A DNA stretch of 64,000 nucleotides, taken from contig NZ_RHOX01000004.1 of the NCBI RefSeq assembly GCF_003946695.1, positions 47,630 through 111,629 on the forward strand, in the 5' to 3' direction. Below the pieces are notes generated by a model, which saw only the letters and a program-made list of their open reading frames with translations, did no database searches and was not told the DNA's origin. The translations under genes were made by a program, and so were the position numbers. Of this stretch, positions 23,597-33,402 are shown in pieces. Within the stretch, counting starts at the first letter, position 1. Each line of letters opens with the position of its first letter. Source of the DNA: Lapidilactobacillus bayanensis (lineage in GTDB: Bacteria; Bacillota; Bacilli; Lactobacillales; Lactobacillaceae).

Positions 23597-24198
23597 TAGT
23601 TGCTTCCTTCCACAGAATTATCAATATTATTCAATAATGGATGATTGTAATGTTCACGACAAACCGGATAATAGGACTCATTACCACCAATTTGAATCTG
23701 ATCACCTTCATAAACAGGTCGACCATTGTTAATGCGCAGATTCATAATAGCCTTGCGATGACAGAACCAGCAAACCGTTTTAATTTCTTCTATCTTATCC
23801 GCATAAAGTAACAGATATTTAGAACCTTCAAATAATTCATTACGAAAATCATTCTTCAAGCCAAACGTCATCACTGGAATGTGCAATTCATCAACAACTC
23901 GGGCCGCTTCTAAAACGTGATGCTTTTCCAAGAATTGCGCCTCATCAATCAAAACACAAGAGGCATCAGGATTCATTTGTTTAACCAGCTCGAATAAATT
24001 CGTCTCGGCAAAAATAGGATTGGCTTTACGTTTCAAGCCAATGCGGCTAGCAACGTACCCAACGCCGTCACGAGAATCCATTCCACTCGTCATGAGTAAA
24101 ACTGATTTGTTTTCTTCTTCGTAATTGTGGGCAATTTTTAAAATGTCGATTGTTTTCCCAGAATTCATCGCACCATAACGAAAAAATAGTTGCGCCAT
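23596..24198 (-). CDS. tdk: Thymidine kinase
   Basis: A type II thymidine kinase for salvage of thymidine, 200 residues. It has P-loop YGAMNSGKT, Walker B VLIDEAQF, and a zinc site formed by CWFCHRKA and PVCREH. The start is the ATG at 24198 with GGAGG upstream; the extra 26 codons of the longer frame have no ribosome site. It is the first gene of the tdk-prfA-prmC-ywlC unit. Confidence 0.96.
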   Translation of the reverse strand: MAQLFFRYGAMNSGKTIDILKIAHNYEEENKSVLLMTSGMDSRDGVGYVASRIGLKRKANPIFAETNLFELVKQMNPDASCVLIDEAQFLEKHHVLEAARVVDELHIPVMTFGLKNDFRNELFEGSKYLLLYADKIEEIKTVCWFCHRKAIMNLRINNGRPVYEGDQIQIGGNESYYPVCREHYNHPLLNNIDNSVEGSN

Positions 24199-24370
24199 AT
24201 TTTTGCCTCCAGTTTTTAATTTCCGCTTTTTAGTATAACCGAAAATCGACCAATTGCCTAGATTAATTGATTTCAATATTGTGAATTAATAGACAATTCA
24301 AATTTTTCAGCTACTAGAAAGTATGGTAGAATAGACCAGTACGAATTCTGAAACGATCGAGGTTATCACT

Positions 24371-25717
24371 ATGTCAATAAGGGCCGCCTTTGCCAGCCTT
24401 GTTGGAAAGAGCAGTTACTGGTTCCTGCACAACTTCCGCAGCGGTGGCAGTTCATTCCCAGGCAAAATCGCCACAAGAATTGATCCTAAAATTCTGGGCC
24501 ATTTAGCCAAAGATTACGACGTTATCATTGTTACAGGTACTAATGGTAAAACAATGACAACTTCCTTACTCACAAAAATTCTGAAAGAACAATATGATGA
24601 GATCTTAACCAATCCTAGTGGCTCTAATATGCTGCAAGGAATTGTCACCTCATTTCTCTCTGCGCCTAAAAAAGGCAAACGTCCTCTAGCAGTTTTAGAA
24701 GTCGACGAAGCAAATGTGGCGCCGGTCTGCGAGCAATTAACACCAAAGGCATTCTTATTAACGAATATCTTTCGTGATCAAATGGATCGTTATGGTGAAA
24801 TTTACACCACTTATCAAAAAATTCTTGATGGCATCAAATTAGCTCCGGAAGCAACCATTATTGCTAACGGCGATGCACCTATTTTCAACTCGACTAAATT
24901 ACCTAATCCAACAATTTATTATGGTTTTGACAACAATGATGATCAAAGTAAAAACTTGCGGGCCAGCTTTAATTCTGACGGCATTTTATGCCCAGTCTGC
25001 CAGCATATTTTACACTACCACATGATCACTTATGCAAACTTAGGCGACTATTTCTGTCCCAACTGTGGCTTTAGCCGCCCAGAATTAACTGACGCGGTGA
25101 CCGCGGTGCAAGAATTGCGGCCAACTTTCTCCAATTTCATTATTAACAAGCAGACTTTAACCGTCCACGTCGGTGGTATGTATAACATTTATAATGCTTT
25201 AGCAGCCTACACGATGGCTAATTTCTTGGGCATTGATCATGATAAAATCGCCAATGCCTTCAATTACGACGAACAAGTTTTTGGACGTCAGGAAGTCATC
25301 AAGTTAAACGGCAAACACGCCACTATTATCTTAGTCAAAAATCCGGTTGGCTTGAATCAAGTTTTTGATTTAATCAAAACCGACCCTCATCCCTATTCAC
25401 TCGGTTTCCTATTAAACGCTCACGCAGCCGATGGTAAAGATACCAGTTGGATTTGGGACGGCGAATTCGAGGGTCTGCCATTCTCCGACATTCCAGAGGT
25501 TATCGTCGGGGGCGAACGAATGAAAGATATTAAATTACGTTTTAAAGTTGCCGGTGCTCCAGATGAAAGTGTGATTGAATCTGAATCACTCGAAGATTTC
25601 ATCGCTAAAGCAGGCCAAATACCTGATGATCAACTTTATATCTTAACAACATACACCGCCATGCTTGCGCTACGTAAACAATTAGCTACTCAAGGTATTG
25701 TTTCTGCAGGCTTTTAA
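24371..25717 (+). CDS. murT: MurT-type Mur ligase, lipid II amidation
   Basis: A Mur-ligase-family protein of 448 residues. MurT with the glutaminase GatD amidates D-Glu of lipid II to D-isoGln. The P-loop is VTGTNGKTMTTSLL. The MurT-specific Cys4 zinc ribbon is seen as CPVCQ and FCPNCGF. The C-terminal DUF1727 domain has ADGKDTSWIWDG. Usually gatD follows directly. Here no gatD is in the window: a terminator comes nine bases after the stop. The DUF1727 stretch reads LLNAHAADG where I recall an aspartate after the asparagine, so it may be divergent. GAGG precedes the ATG. Confidence 0.88.
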   Translation: MSIRAAFASLVGKSSYWFLHNFRSGGSSFPGKIATRIDPKILGHLAKDYDVIIVTGTNGKTMTTSLLTKILKEQYDEILTNPSGSNMLQGIVTSFLSAPKKGKRPLAVLEVDEANVAPVCEQLTPKAFLLTNIFRDQMDRYGEIYTTYQKILDGIKLAPEATIIANGDAPIFNSTKLPNPTIYYGFDNNDDQSKNLRASFNSDGILCPVCQHILHYHMITYANLGDYFCPNCGFSRPELTDAVTAVQELRPTFSNFIINKQTLTVHVGGMYNIYNALAAYTMANFLGIDHDKIANAFNYDEQVFGRQEVIKLNGKHATIILVKNPVGLNQVFDLIKTDPHPYSLGFLLNAHAADGKDTSWIWDGEFEGLPFSDIPEVIVGGERMKDIKLRFKVAGAPDESVIESESLEDFIAKAGQIPDDQLYILTTYTAMLALRKQLATQGIVSAGF

Positions 25718-25725
25718 GCAATCAA

Positions 25726-25760
25726 TAAACGGTCACGAGAAATTGTCGTGGCCGTTTTTA
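25726..25760 (+). terminator. Terminator after murT, possibly bidirectional
   Basis: AAACGGTCACGA and TCGTGGCCGTTTTT form a stem just after the murT stop. On the minus strand it would also lie just beyond repeat copy 3 as seen from the serine hydrolase gene, though with a weaker T-run. Confidence 0.8.
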
Positions 25761-25796
25761 TCTGCCTTGAAGCTACTTCCTTGTGTTGTATTGTTT

Positions 25797-26524
25797 CTCG
25801 AATTGTTATGTTGCTATTCTCCGTGCCTGCGGAAAATACGCTGGTGGAACGCTGCGAGCGTCGATTAAGCAGAACGAAAAGTACATCAATTTAAATATTA
25901 TCAATACTAAATCCTAAAACTGTTATGTCGCTATTCTTCGTGCCTGCGGGAAATGCGCTGGTGGAACGCTGCGAGCATTGGTTTGAGCCAAATCAAAACC
26001 AATTTGTCTCAAACTCAAGCTTTCTTGTAAATGGTAAACCATTAACAAGAATTCCGCGGCTGACCGCGATTTCCCTCCGGCACTGACGAATGTGCGTTAG
26101 TACAACTAAACTGTAAGTTTGTACTCCTAAAATTGGAAGGTAATTCAAGCACTCATCAATTCTGCGCTTGCGCAAAGGTTGTCCTCTTGCTTGTTAAGTG
26201 GTGGCAAATAAATACCGCTCAGTAGTGACATTAATGTTGGCAATTTATTGCCTACATTAAGGCTCGCATTTGAGACGATTGGTATTTTAATCGGCTCAAA
26301 TCGACGCCCACTACGTTCCAGCGAAAAGTATTTATTTGCCACCACGGCACCCGCAAGTTTCATATGCAACCTTTGTGCAAGTGCAGAGAACCGCAACATA
26401 ATAGTTTTAGTTTCCACCTTTTTGATTAGTTCCAGCGAAAGTATTTATTTTCCCTCACGGTACTCGCTACACTTCCGATGCAACCTTTGCGCAAGCGCGA
26501 AGAACCACAACAAAACAGTTTTAG
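25797..26524 (-). repeat. Family A large palindromic repeat, copy 3
   Basis: It has two left units (25797, 25913), nested hairpins, and two inverted right units ending at 26524, 31 bases from the stop of the next minus-strand gene. Paired arms are GTTTGAG 25981-25987 with CTCAAAC 26008-26014, a palindrome at 26022-26051, arms 26198-26215 with 26328-26345, a palindrome at 26231-26260, and ATTTGAG with CTCAAAT around 26268-26301. No real ORF. Confidence 0.85.
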
Positions 26525-26555
26525 TTTCCGCCGTCTCAATCAGCGATATTCCAGT

Positions 26556-27569
26556 CTACCTTTTCTCTGGTAATTCTTGCATAAACTGCCGCACTATTCG
26601 CTCACGCCATTCGAGAAAGGCGGAATTTTGTTCACGTGGATGAACACGATTGGTTAAAACAATTAGCCCTTGTTGTAATTCATCATCTAATAACAACAGC
26701 GTTCCCGTATAGCCGGTGTGATAAAGCAACGGTTGTAACTGCAAATTCTCAGGTTGGCACAAGTCCCAAGCTAATGAACGGCCTAATTGATGGCGCGTAT
26801 GATCTGCGTATAAGCCTTTAATAAACGATGGCGAAATTAATTGCGCTAAATCTGGGCGTTGCCCTAAATACCATTGTGCAAACTGAATTAAATCGTGCAA
26901 AGAGGCAAATAATCCTGCTGACCCGCAATTTTTGCCTAATGTGCGTGCTTTAGGATCATGAACAACACCTCGTAGTAACTGACCAGTCCGAGTATTCGTC
27001 GGTACACAATTTGCAGGATCAGGCGTAAATGTCGCACCACGTAATTCTAGCGGCTGCAAAACTTGTTCTTTGATAACTTGTTGAACTGGTTGCTGATAAA
27101 TCGTTTCAATAATCCAACCTAAATATAATAAACCCACATCAGTATAAACAACTTTTTGCTCAAAGGTTGCAGTCACTGGCAACCTCAATAGCGCCGTCTT
27201 TAATTCCGGCGCGGCTAGTTGATCGCGGTTAGGAATATAACCAGCGACACCAGAGGTATGCGTTAATAAATGCCACACTTGAACGCGATCGTCTTGAAAC
27301 TCTGGTAAATACTTCTGAACTGAATCAGATAATGATAATTTACCAGCCTCGACTAATTGAAAAATGACCGTAGCCGTCCCAATTACTTTGGTTAAACTGG
27401 CTAGGTCATATTGCAATCCAGGTCGTAACTTTTCTTTTTTGGGTGTCACTTCACGCCAGCCCGAAACCTCCGTCAAAACTTCAGAATGGTTGAGTAAAGC
27501 GTAACTAACGCCGGGAACGATCTTCTGAGTCACTAACTCTCGTAATAATTGTTGTGTTTGTGGATACAT
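26556..27569 (-). CDS. Serine hydrolase of the beta-lactamase/esterase family
   Basis: A 337-residue protein of the class C beta-lactamase-like fold (COG1680 type). The nucleophile motif SxxK is SLTK (DLASLTKV, near residue 60), the second motif is YTD, and the third is HTGYTG in the KTG position. No signal peptide is seen, so it is probably cytosolic. Such proteins can be esterases, D-amino-peptidases or carboxypeptidases; the substrate cannot be told. The ATG follows GAGGTGAGTTA. Its 3' end abuts repeat copy 3. Confidence 0.85.
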   Translation of the reverse strand: MYPQTQQLLRELVTQKIVPGVSYALLNHSEVLTEVSGWREVTPKKEKLRPGLQYDLASLTKVIGTATVIFQLVEAGKLSLSDSVQKYLPEFQDDRVQVWHLLTHTSGVAGYIPNRDQLAAPELKTALLRLPVTATFEQKVVYTDVGLLYLGWIIETIYQQPVQQVIKEQVLQPLELRGATFTPDPANCVPTNTRTGQLLRGVVHDPKARTLGKNCGSAGLFASLHDLIQFAQWYLGQRPDLAQLISPSFIKGLYADHTRHQLGRSLAWDLCQPENLQLQPLLYHTGYTGTLLLLDDELQQGLIVLTNRVHPREQNSAFLEWRERIVRQFMQELPEKR

Positions 27570-27674
27570 TAACTCACCTCACGCGATTACCGTAGCATTC
27601 ATTAAACGATGGTTAAAACCTGCCAAAATTATATTTGCAAAGCATTACTTACATTAGCAAAGCCTAATGATAGA

Positions 27675-27709
27675 TGAAAAGGACCCGGAACCAAATTTCC
27701 AAGTCCTTG
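27675..27709 (-). terminator. Terminator after the XRE regulator
   Basis: AAGGACTTGGAA pairs with TTCCGGGTCCTT (12 bp with G-U), then TTTTC, about 80 bases after the regulator stop. Confidence 0.65.
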
Positions 27710-27785
27710 TATTTTAAAACGTATTTAAAACTACAATCGACGACGCGCCGGAATCCAAGTGGGCATTTGTTTTACTTCTCTGCTT

Positions 27786-28676
27786 TTACTTGATCACTGC
27801 TTCTTGCCATTGTTTCATTAATGGTGCGGTTTTTAATTCAGTCACCACGTCGTGATTTAGCCGAGCAAAGGCCAGTGTTTCTTGATATAAACGTTGGACT
27901 AATTCATTGCTTTGTTTAGTCGTGATGGCGTTACTTAAGGCTAAGAACTTCAACCGCGCTAAATAATAAGTTAAATGCTCGTCAGCGCATAGTTGCACAC
28001 CTGAATTAATTAACTGTTCACTTTCAGCAAAGCATTCTTGATTGCTCAAAAATTCTGCCGAGAAAAAAATTAAAGTTAAACGTCGCAAATAAAATTTCTT
28101 CTCATCATCACGATCAGGAATTGAAATAGGCTGGGCCAAATAATCAATGACTTTATTGAAGAAAAACTTGGCGCGTGCCTCTTCACGATGACGCAAGTAG
28201 AGAATACCTGATCCTAAATAAGCTAATTGCGTAAAAATTGTTTGATGTTTCTCATCCAGATCATCAAGAATGCGCGAAAAATCAAATAAGATATCGGCTA
28301 ATTTTTGATTGGTCAAGGTTCTAACCATACCTTGCAAATAATAAAATTGCATTTGGTATAATGATGCCTCAATCTTATCGCTCTCGACATTATTCAGTTC
28401 TTTAACGGCGAATCGATAATCCTCGCGCATCAACGCATCCTCAATATCGTCTAGCTGATGACGCAGCGCCACCACCGAAACTTCCGGATCACTGTATAAA
28501 TCATCGACAGTCAACCCAATCCGCGTGCACAACTGATTCAAAATATTTAGCGACGGAACCTTGCCATTATTTTCAAACTTACTCACTGTTGCTTGCGTAC
28601 AAATTCCCGCGGCAATTTTAGTCTGGGACATTTTCATAGCTTTACGTTGTTTGGTAAAGACTTCAATGTTCATCAT
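27786..28676 (-). CDS. XRE-family regulator with helical C-terminal domain (Rgg-like)
   Basis: About 296 residues. The N-terminal HTH (residues about 5-60) has QTKIAAGICTQATVSKFE. The rest is helical, resembling the TPR-like peptide-sensing domain of Rgg/PlcR-type regulators. The start is the ATG at 28676, nine bases after GAGG; a TTG at 28694 is worse. A minus-strand TATAAT lies about 50 bases upstream. No small peptide gene is evident beside it, so a peptide signal is only a possibility. Its targets are unknown. Confidence 0.8.
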   Translation of the reverse strand: MMNIEVFTKQRKAMKMSQTKIAAGICTQATVSKFENNGKVPSLNILNQLCTRIGLTVDDLYSDPEVSVVALRHQLDDIEDALMREDYRFAVKELNNVESDKIEASLYQMQFYYLQGMVRTLTNQKLADILFDFSRILDDLDEKHQTIFTQLAYLGSGILYLRHREEARAKFFFNKVIDYLAQPISIPDRDDEKKFYLRRLTLIFFSAEFLSNQECFAESEQLINSGVQLCADEHLTYYLARLKFLALSNAITTKQSNELVQRLYQETLAFARLNHDVVTELKTAPLMKQWQEAVIK

Positions 28677-28847
28677 TATCTTTCGCCTCGACAAATATAT
28701 TCAATATGTATCTAAATATATTATAACTTATTCCCATTAAAATATACCAAACTACCAAAATAAAGCCGACTTAGCGCGACATCACCTTGTCATTAGTTAA
28801 CTTAGCCACTCACAATGCGCACACACTCAATAATATTTCAGATCAGA

Positions 28848-29639
28848 TTAGTAAGCTCTTAATACGGTCAAAACATTTAATAAGGCGTGATTAAACGCTG
28901 CAGGAACTTCAGCCATAATATCGTGTCCACAATTAGGAACTAAAATTTCGGTCGTTCGCCGATTTTGTTGCGCGATCCATTTACCATAGCCAGGCCGATA
29001 ATAGGGACTTTGGCGTGCCGAAATGAAATAAACCGGCACCGTTTCAGCAAGCGCCGTCGCACGCCAATCTGCACAAACATGATTTTTTAACAACGACAAG
29101 CACGCTGCTCTGTCAAAAGGATGCGCCTGTTTGGCATGATTGAACTGTTCAAAAACATCCTCACGAAAACCATGCAATGTTTCTTTAATTTGCGGACGAC
29201 GCGCATAAGTTGTTTGCCAATTCGTTTCATCAATACCGACAAAACCATAAGGCCAAGTCACAGTATTGATCATTTTCGGCGACTGATCGACTAAAATTTC
29301 CGCTTTAATTGCAATTTCTGGGTGGCGCTGACGCAAATTCCAGATCACACTACAGCCCATTGAATGACCAATTAAAATGGGACGTTGCAATTGTAACTGA
29401 TTAATCAATGCGGCTAAATCATCAGCCAATTGATCCAACGAGGTCGCAGGTTCACCCAATGACGCACCTTGTCCGCGATAATCCCAAGTAATCACTGTGA
29501 ATTTTGCTTTGATTGTCGTGGCAATTTGACCGGCCCAAATTTCCTGATAGCTGCCAAAGCCGTTAACAAAAATAATTGGCTCACCACTGCCATAACAATT
29601 AACGGCAATGGTTTGCTGAGTTGTTAATGAAAGTAACAT
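28848..29639 (-). CDS. Alpha/beta hydrolase
   Basis: 263 residues with the alpha/beta hydrolase fold. The oxyanion region is FVNGFGSYQEIW, the nucleophile elbow is GHSMGCSV, and the catalytic histidine is in VPNCGHDIMAEVP. No signal peptide is seen. The substrate is unknown. The ATG follows AGAGGTTTAACTT. It is transcribed with the rluA-like gene upstream, about 70 nt away. Confidence 0.85.
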   Translation of the reverse strand: MLLSLTTQQTIAVNCYGSGEPIIFVNGFGSYQEIWAGQIATTIKAKFTVITWDYRGQGASLGEPATSLDQLADDLAALINQLQLQRPILIGHSMGCSVIWNLRQRHPEIAIKAEILVDQSPKMINTVTWPYGFVGIDETNWQTTYARRPQIKETLHGFREDVFEQFNHAKQAHPFDRAACLSLLKNHVCADWRATALAETVPVYFISARQSPYYRPGYGKWIAQQNRRTTEILVPNCGHDIMAEVPAAFNHALLNVLTVLRAY

Positions 29640-29708
29640 AAGTTAAACCTCTGAATGAATCAATTTAGGACCGTTTTGCTAGTGCTATGGTTTTAACCGC
29701 CCTAACTT

Positions 29709-30593
29709 TTAATCTAACGTACCGATGAGTGTCGCTATATCTTCGGGGATTGGTGCCGTGAATGATTGTTCTTCACCAGTATACGGTTCAACAAACGTCA
29801 ATTGCCAAGCATGAAGTGCCTGTCGTTCAATACCTTGGTCCATTGGTCCCTGATATAATTCATCGCCTAATAAAGGATGTGCGATTGAAGCAAAGTGCGC
29901 GCGAATTTGATGTGTGCGCCCAGTATGCAGCTTAACTCGCACCACCGTTGCATTCGGCAATCGTTTAATGACCCAATACTCAGTGCGCGCGTCTTTACCA
30001 TTTGCAGTAACGACTTGTTGGAAACTATCTTCGGCCTGAGCTAATGGTGCATCGATCACCCCATGGTCATCCGGCAGTTCACCAGCAACAACAGCTAAAT
30101 AAATTTTTTCTAATCGTTGCTGCGCCTGTTCTTGAACAAATAAATTATTCGTCAAAATATCATGAGCAACCAAAACTAAACCACTACTGAAACGATCCAA
30201 GCGCGTGATAATGTGCGGTTTGCGATCTGGACTTTTAACCGCGCGCCAATGTCCTTTAACCCGATTAACTAACGTATCTGTTGAATTAGTCGGACCAGGA
30301 ACTGTATTTAAGCCAGCCGGTTTATTAAGCAACAAATAATGCGATGTTTCCGCCACGATCACAATTTCACCATCACTACCTGCCACATTCGCATCAGAAC
30401 CCTCCGGTGGAAAAATAACCGTCAACATTGACCCGCTTACTAAAGGAAAATCAAACGGTACAATTTGATCGTCGACTAAAATACGACCGCGCCGTTTTAA
30501 TTCCGAATAAAGGCGATGACTAACTCCTTTTGCTGCTAAAAAACGTTTAATATTATTTTCTGAATCATTTTCAACTTGCCATTTAATTTCCAT
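29709..30593 (-). CDS. RluA-family pseudouridine synthase
   Basis: 294 residues. An N-terminal S4-like region (residues about 15-60) is followed by the synthase domain. The catalytic aspartate is in ITRLDRFSSGL. LHTGRTHQIRAH and HPLLGDELY follow. It modifies uridines in rRNA or tRNA. The exact target (RluD-, RluC- or YjbO-like) cannot be assigned. Confidence 0.92.
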   Translation of the reverse strand: MEIKWQVENDSENNIKRFLAAKGVSHRLYSELKRRGRILVDDQIVPFDFPLVSGSMLTVIFPPEGSDANVAGSDGEIVIVAETSHYLLLNKPAGLNTVPGPTNSTDTLVNRVKGHWRAVKSPDRKPHIITRLDRFSSGLVLVAHDILTNNLFVQEQAQQRLEKIYLAVVAGELPDDHGVIDAPLAQAEDSFQQVVTANGKDARTEYWVIKRLPNATVVRVKLHTGRTHQIRAHFASIAHPLLGDELYQGPMDQGIERQALHAWQLTFVEPYTGEEQSFTAPIPEDIATLIGTLD

Positions 30594-30632
30594 CTCGTTT
30601 AATTCCCTTCTCTTTCAGTAACACGATTCTAA

Positions 30633-32423
30633 TCAAGCTTCAACTGAATTTGTTTCCGCTTCATAATCGGCAATCGCTTGCATAAACTTTTCACCGTACT
30701 TCGCCATTTTATTCTCACCGACACCCTTAACGGTCAAGAATTCGGCATCCGTATTCGGTTTCATTTCGGACATGGCGATTAACGTTTTATCTGAGAAAAT
30801 AACAAATGGTGGAACATGTTCTGATTCAGCCAATTCACGACGCAACGCCCGTAATTTAGCAAACAATCCTTCGTCTGCTACCATAATTTGTTGATTTACT
30901 TTAACCACTCGATCAACCTTACGATAAACTTTACGCTGCCCTTTCAAAACCTCCACGCCAGTTGCCGTCACGGTTAACGTTGGATACTGGCCTGCACTGG
31001 GCAACAAAAAACCACTAGCCGTCAAATAATCAATCAGTTGACTGACTTCTTTTTGCGACCGGCTACTTAATAAACCATAGGTGGACAATTCATTAAAATG
31101 ACTTTCTAAAACGCGTTGACTACGTGCACCGGTTAGCACTTGAGCGATCAAACCCTTACCATAGCGCTCGTCCATTCGCTTGACGCAAGATAGAACTTTT
31201 TGAACATCAACGGTGATTTCCACTGTCTCACGATCATCTAAGCAATTGCTACAACGGCCGCACGGTTCAGCTGTCTCACCAAAATAACGTTGAATAAACT
31301 GTTGTAAACAGGATTGAGTATTGGCGTAAGCTGTCATTTCCTGTAATTTACGATATTCAACCTGTTTAAGTTGATCGGACAATTCAGATTGATCGATGAA
31401 GAAGTGTTGAATTAAAACATCTTGCGGTGAGTAAAGCAAAATTGCTTCTGAAGGCAGACCATCACGGCCAGCCCGACCGGCCTCTTGATAATAAGCCTCC
31501 AAACTACCAGGAACTTGATCATGAATCACGAAGCGAACGTTACTTTTATCAATCCCCATCCCAAAAGCATTAGTAGCCACCATAATTGGCACCCGATCAT
31601 AAACAAAATCCTCTTGATGTTGGCGCCGTTGCGTTTCGTTTAAGCCACCATGATAAATCGTATTTGCTAATTTACGCCGCGTTAATAGAGCACCGACACG
31701 TTCAACTTCTTTGCGCGTGCTGCAATAAATAATACCAGACTGCTCCGGATTAGCTTTTAAGTAACGCAATAAATAATCGTCGCCACTTTGATCCTTAATG
31801 ACAGAAAAAGCCAAATTCTGGCGTCCAAAACCAGTTTTAATTTCATTTGCTTCCGGAATAGCCAAACGTTGGCAAATATCACGAGCAACTTGCGGGGTTG
31901 CTGTGGCTGTTAATGCAACGACTGGCGGATGTTGAGCCAGGTTGGCCAAAACCTCGCTTAAGCTCAAATAACTCGGCCGGAAATCATGCCCCCATTGTGA
32001 AATACAATGTGCTTCATCAACTGCAATTAAACTGATTTTGATTTTTTGTAAAGCGTCCATAAAGTCTGGTGCATCAAAACGTTCTGGCGCAACATAAAGT
32101 AACTTTAACCGACCTGCTTGTGCTTCACGCAATACATCCAGCATACCGGGAAAACTCAAGGAACTATTGATAAAGGCCGCCGAGATACCTAACTCATTAG
32201 CCGCATCAACTTGATCCTTCATCAAAGAAATCAAAGGTGAGACAACTAAAGTCAACCCCGGCAGCATGAGCGCTGGAATTTGATAACAAAGCGATTTACC
32301 GCCACCAGTTGGCATAATCGCCAGCGTATTATCACCCGTCAAAACATGATTGATCACTTCTTCTTGACCAGGTCGAAACTTACGATACCCGAAGGTCTGT
32401 TGTAAAACCGCCGTTGCTTCCAT
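30633..32423 (-). CDS. recQ: ATP-dependent DNA helicase RecQ
   Basis: 596 residues with the full RecQ architecture. Walker A is MPTGGGKSLCYQ (K43), and motif II is AVDEAHCISQWGHDFRPSY. The zinc-binding subdomain has the four cysteines C-L-Q-Q-F and CGRCSNCLD. A winged helix and a C-terminal HRDC domain (FAKLRALRRELAESEHVPPF) follow. It acts in recombination and fork repair. AGGTGG precedes the ATG. Confidence 0.96.
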   Translation of the reverse strand: MEATAVLQQTFGYRKFRPGQEEVINHVLTGDNTLAIMPTGGGKSLCYQIPALMLPGLTLVVSPLISLMKDQVDAANELGISAAFINSSLSFPGMLDVLREAQAGRLKLLYVAPERFDAPDFMDALQKIKISLIAVDEAHCISQWGHDFRPSYLSLSEVLANLAQHPPVVALTATATPQVARDICQRLAIPEANEIKTGFGRQNLAFSVIKDQSGDDYLLRYLKANPEQSGIIYCSTRKEVERVGALLTRRKLANTIYHGGLNETQRRQHQEDFVYDRVPIMVATNAFGMGIDKSNVRFVIHDQVPGSLEAYYQEAGRAGRDGLPSEAILLYSPQDVLIQHFFIDQSELSDQLKQVEYRKLQEMTAYANTQSCLQQFIQRYFGETAEPCGRCSNCLDDRETVEITVDVQKVLSCVKRMDERYGKGLIAQVLTGARSQRVLESHFNELSTYGLLSSRSQKEVSQLIDYLTASGFLLPSAGQYPTLTVTATGVEVLKGQRKVYRKVDRVVKVNQQIMVADEGLFAKLRALRRELAESEHVPPFVIFSDKTLIAMSEMKPNTDAEFLTVKGVGENKMAKYGEKFMQAIADYEAETNSVEA

Positions 32424-32582
32424 TCACTCACCACCTAAATTCAACTTTGCGAAAAACTCGAACATGACGCTAGTAACTTCAATTGTACGGGCAAACAACG
32501 TTCGACGCAAGCACCGCAAAAAAGTAATCAGCAGACTTCTGAATTTAATCGGCATAATAATTAACGCCCTATTCTTAAATAC

Positions 32583-32625
32583 GAAAAAAATAAGAGTCAG
32601 AATCAAATCATTTGATCCTGACTCA
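32583..32625 (-). terminator. Terminator between repeat copy 4 and recQ
   Basis: A long hairpin (GAGTCAG/CTGACTC with a palindromic ATCAAATGATTTGAT apex), followed on the minus strand by TTATTTTTTTC. It lies beyond the repeat from the NmrA-like gene, so it would terminate a gene-plus-repeat transcript. Confidence 0.85.
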
Positions 32626-32679
32626 AAATGAACTAGTATTATGCTTCTCCATGTTGGGGAGAAGTCGTTGGTAAGATGT

Positions 32680-33387
32680 CCTAGAACTGTTATGTTGCGG
32701 TTCTCCGTGCCTGCGGGAAATACGCTGGTGGAACGTTGCGAGTTTGATTTGAACAGAATAAATATCAAATTAACTTCAAATCCTAGAACCGTTATGTTGC
32801 TATTCTCCGTGCCTACGGAAAATGCGCTGGTGGAACGCTGTGAGTTTGATTTGAGCAGAATAAATATCAAATTAACTTCAAATCCTAGAACCGTTATGTT
32901 GCTATTCTCCATGCCTACGGAAAATGCGCTGGTGGAACGCTGCGAGTTTGATTTGAGCCAAATCAAAAACCGATTTGTCTCAAATACAAACTTTGTTGTA
33001 AGTGGTAAACCACTAACAACAATTCCGCGGCTGACCGCGATTTTCCTCCGGCACTGACAAATGAGATGTGTTGGTGTGATTTAACTTCAAGTTTGTACTT
33101 CTCAATATTTTAGAGAGCAATTCAACCACTCATCAATTCAGCGCTTGCGCAAAGGTTGCCATCTTTTCTGCTTAGTGAGGGAAAATAAATACCGCTCAGT
33201 GGTGAAATTGTTGTTAGTAATTTATTACTTACAAACAAGACCTGTCTTGAAGACAATTTTGCAAAAATTGGCTCCAAGCAGCGTCCACCACGTTCCAGCG
33301 CAAGTATTTATTTTCCCTCACGGTACTCGCCACATTCCATAAACAACCTTTGCGTAGGCGCGAAGAAACACAACATAACAGTTTTAG
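32680..33387 (-). repeat. Family A large palindromic repeat, copy 4
   Basis: It has three left direct units with a ~100-bp period (32680, 32782, 32882), nested hairpins and a single inverted right unit ending at 33387, 15 bases from the stop of the next minus-strand gene. Helix at 32993-33022: TTGTTGT and AGTGGT pair with ACCACT and ACAACAA. Helix at 33211-33234: TTGT and AGTAA pair with TTACT and ACAA. ATTTGAG/CTCAAAT lies at about 32951-32985. Confidence 0.85.
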
Positions 33388-33402
33388 TGGCCTCTATCTT
33401 GG

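Noticed and set aside
26145..26643. ORFs on both strands across repeat copy 3
   Set aside because: They follow the palindromic repeat and the end of the serine hydrolase gene; similar frames are broken in the other copies.
32424..32966. Minus-strand ORF of 180 codons with repeated peptide
   Set aside because: The repeated peptide is only the translation of the three left units of repeat copy 4. It has no ribosome site and the frame is not open in the other copies.
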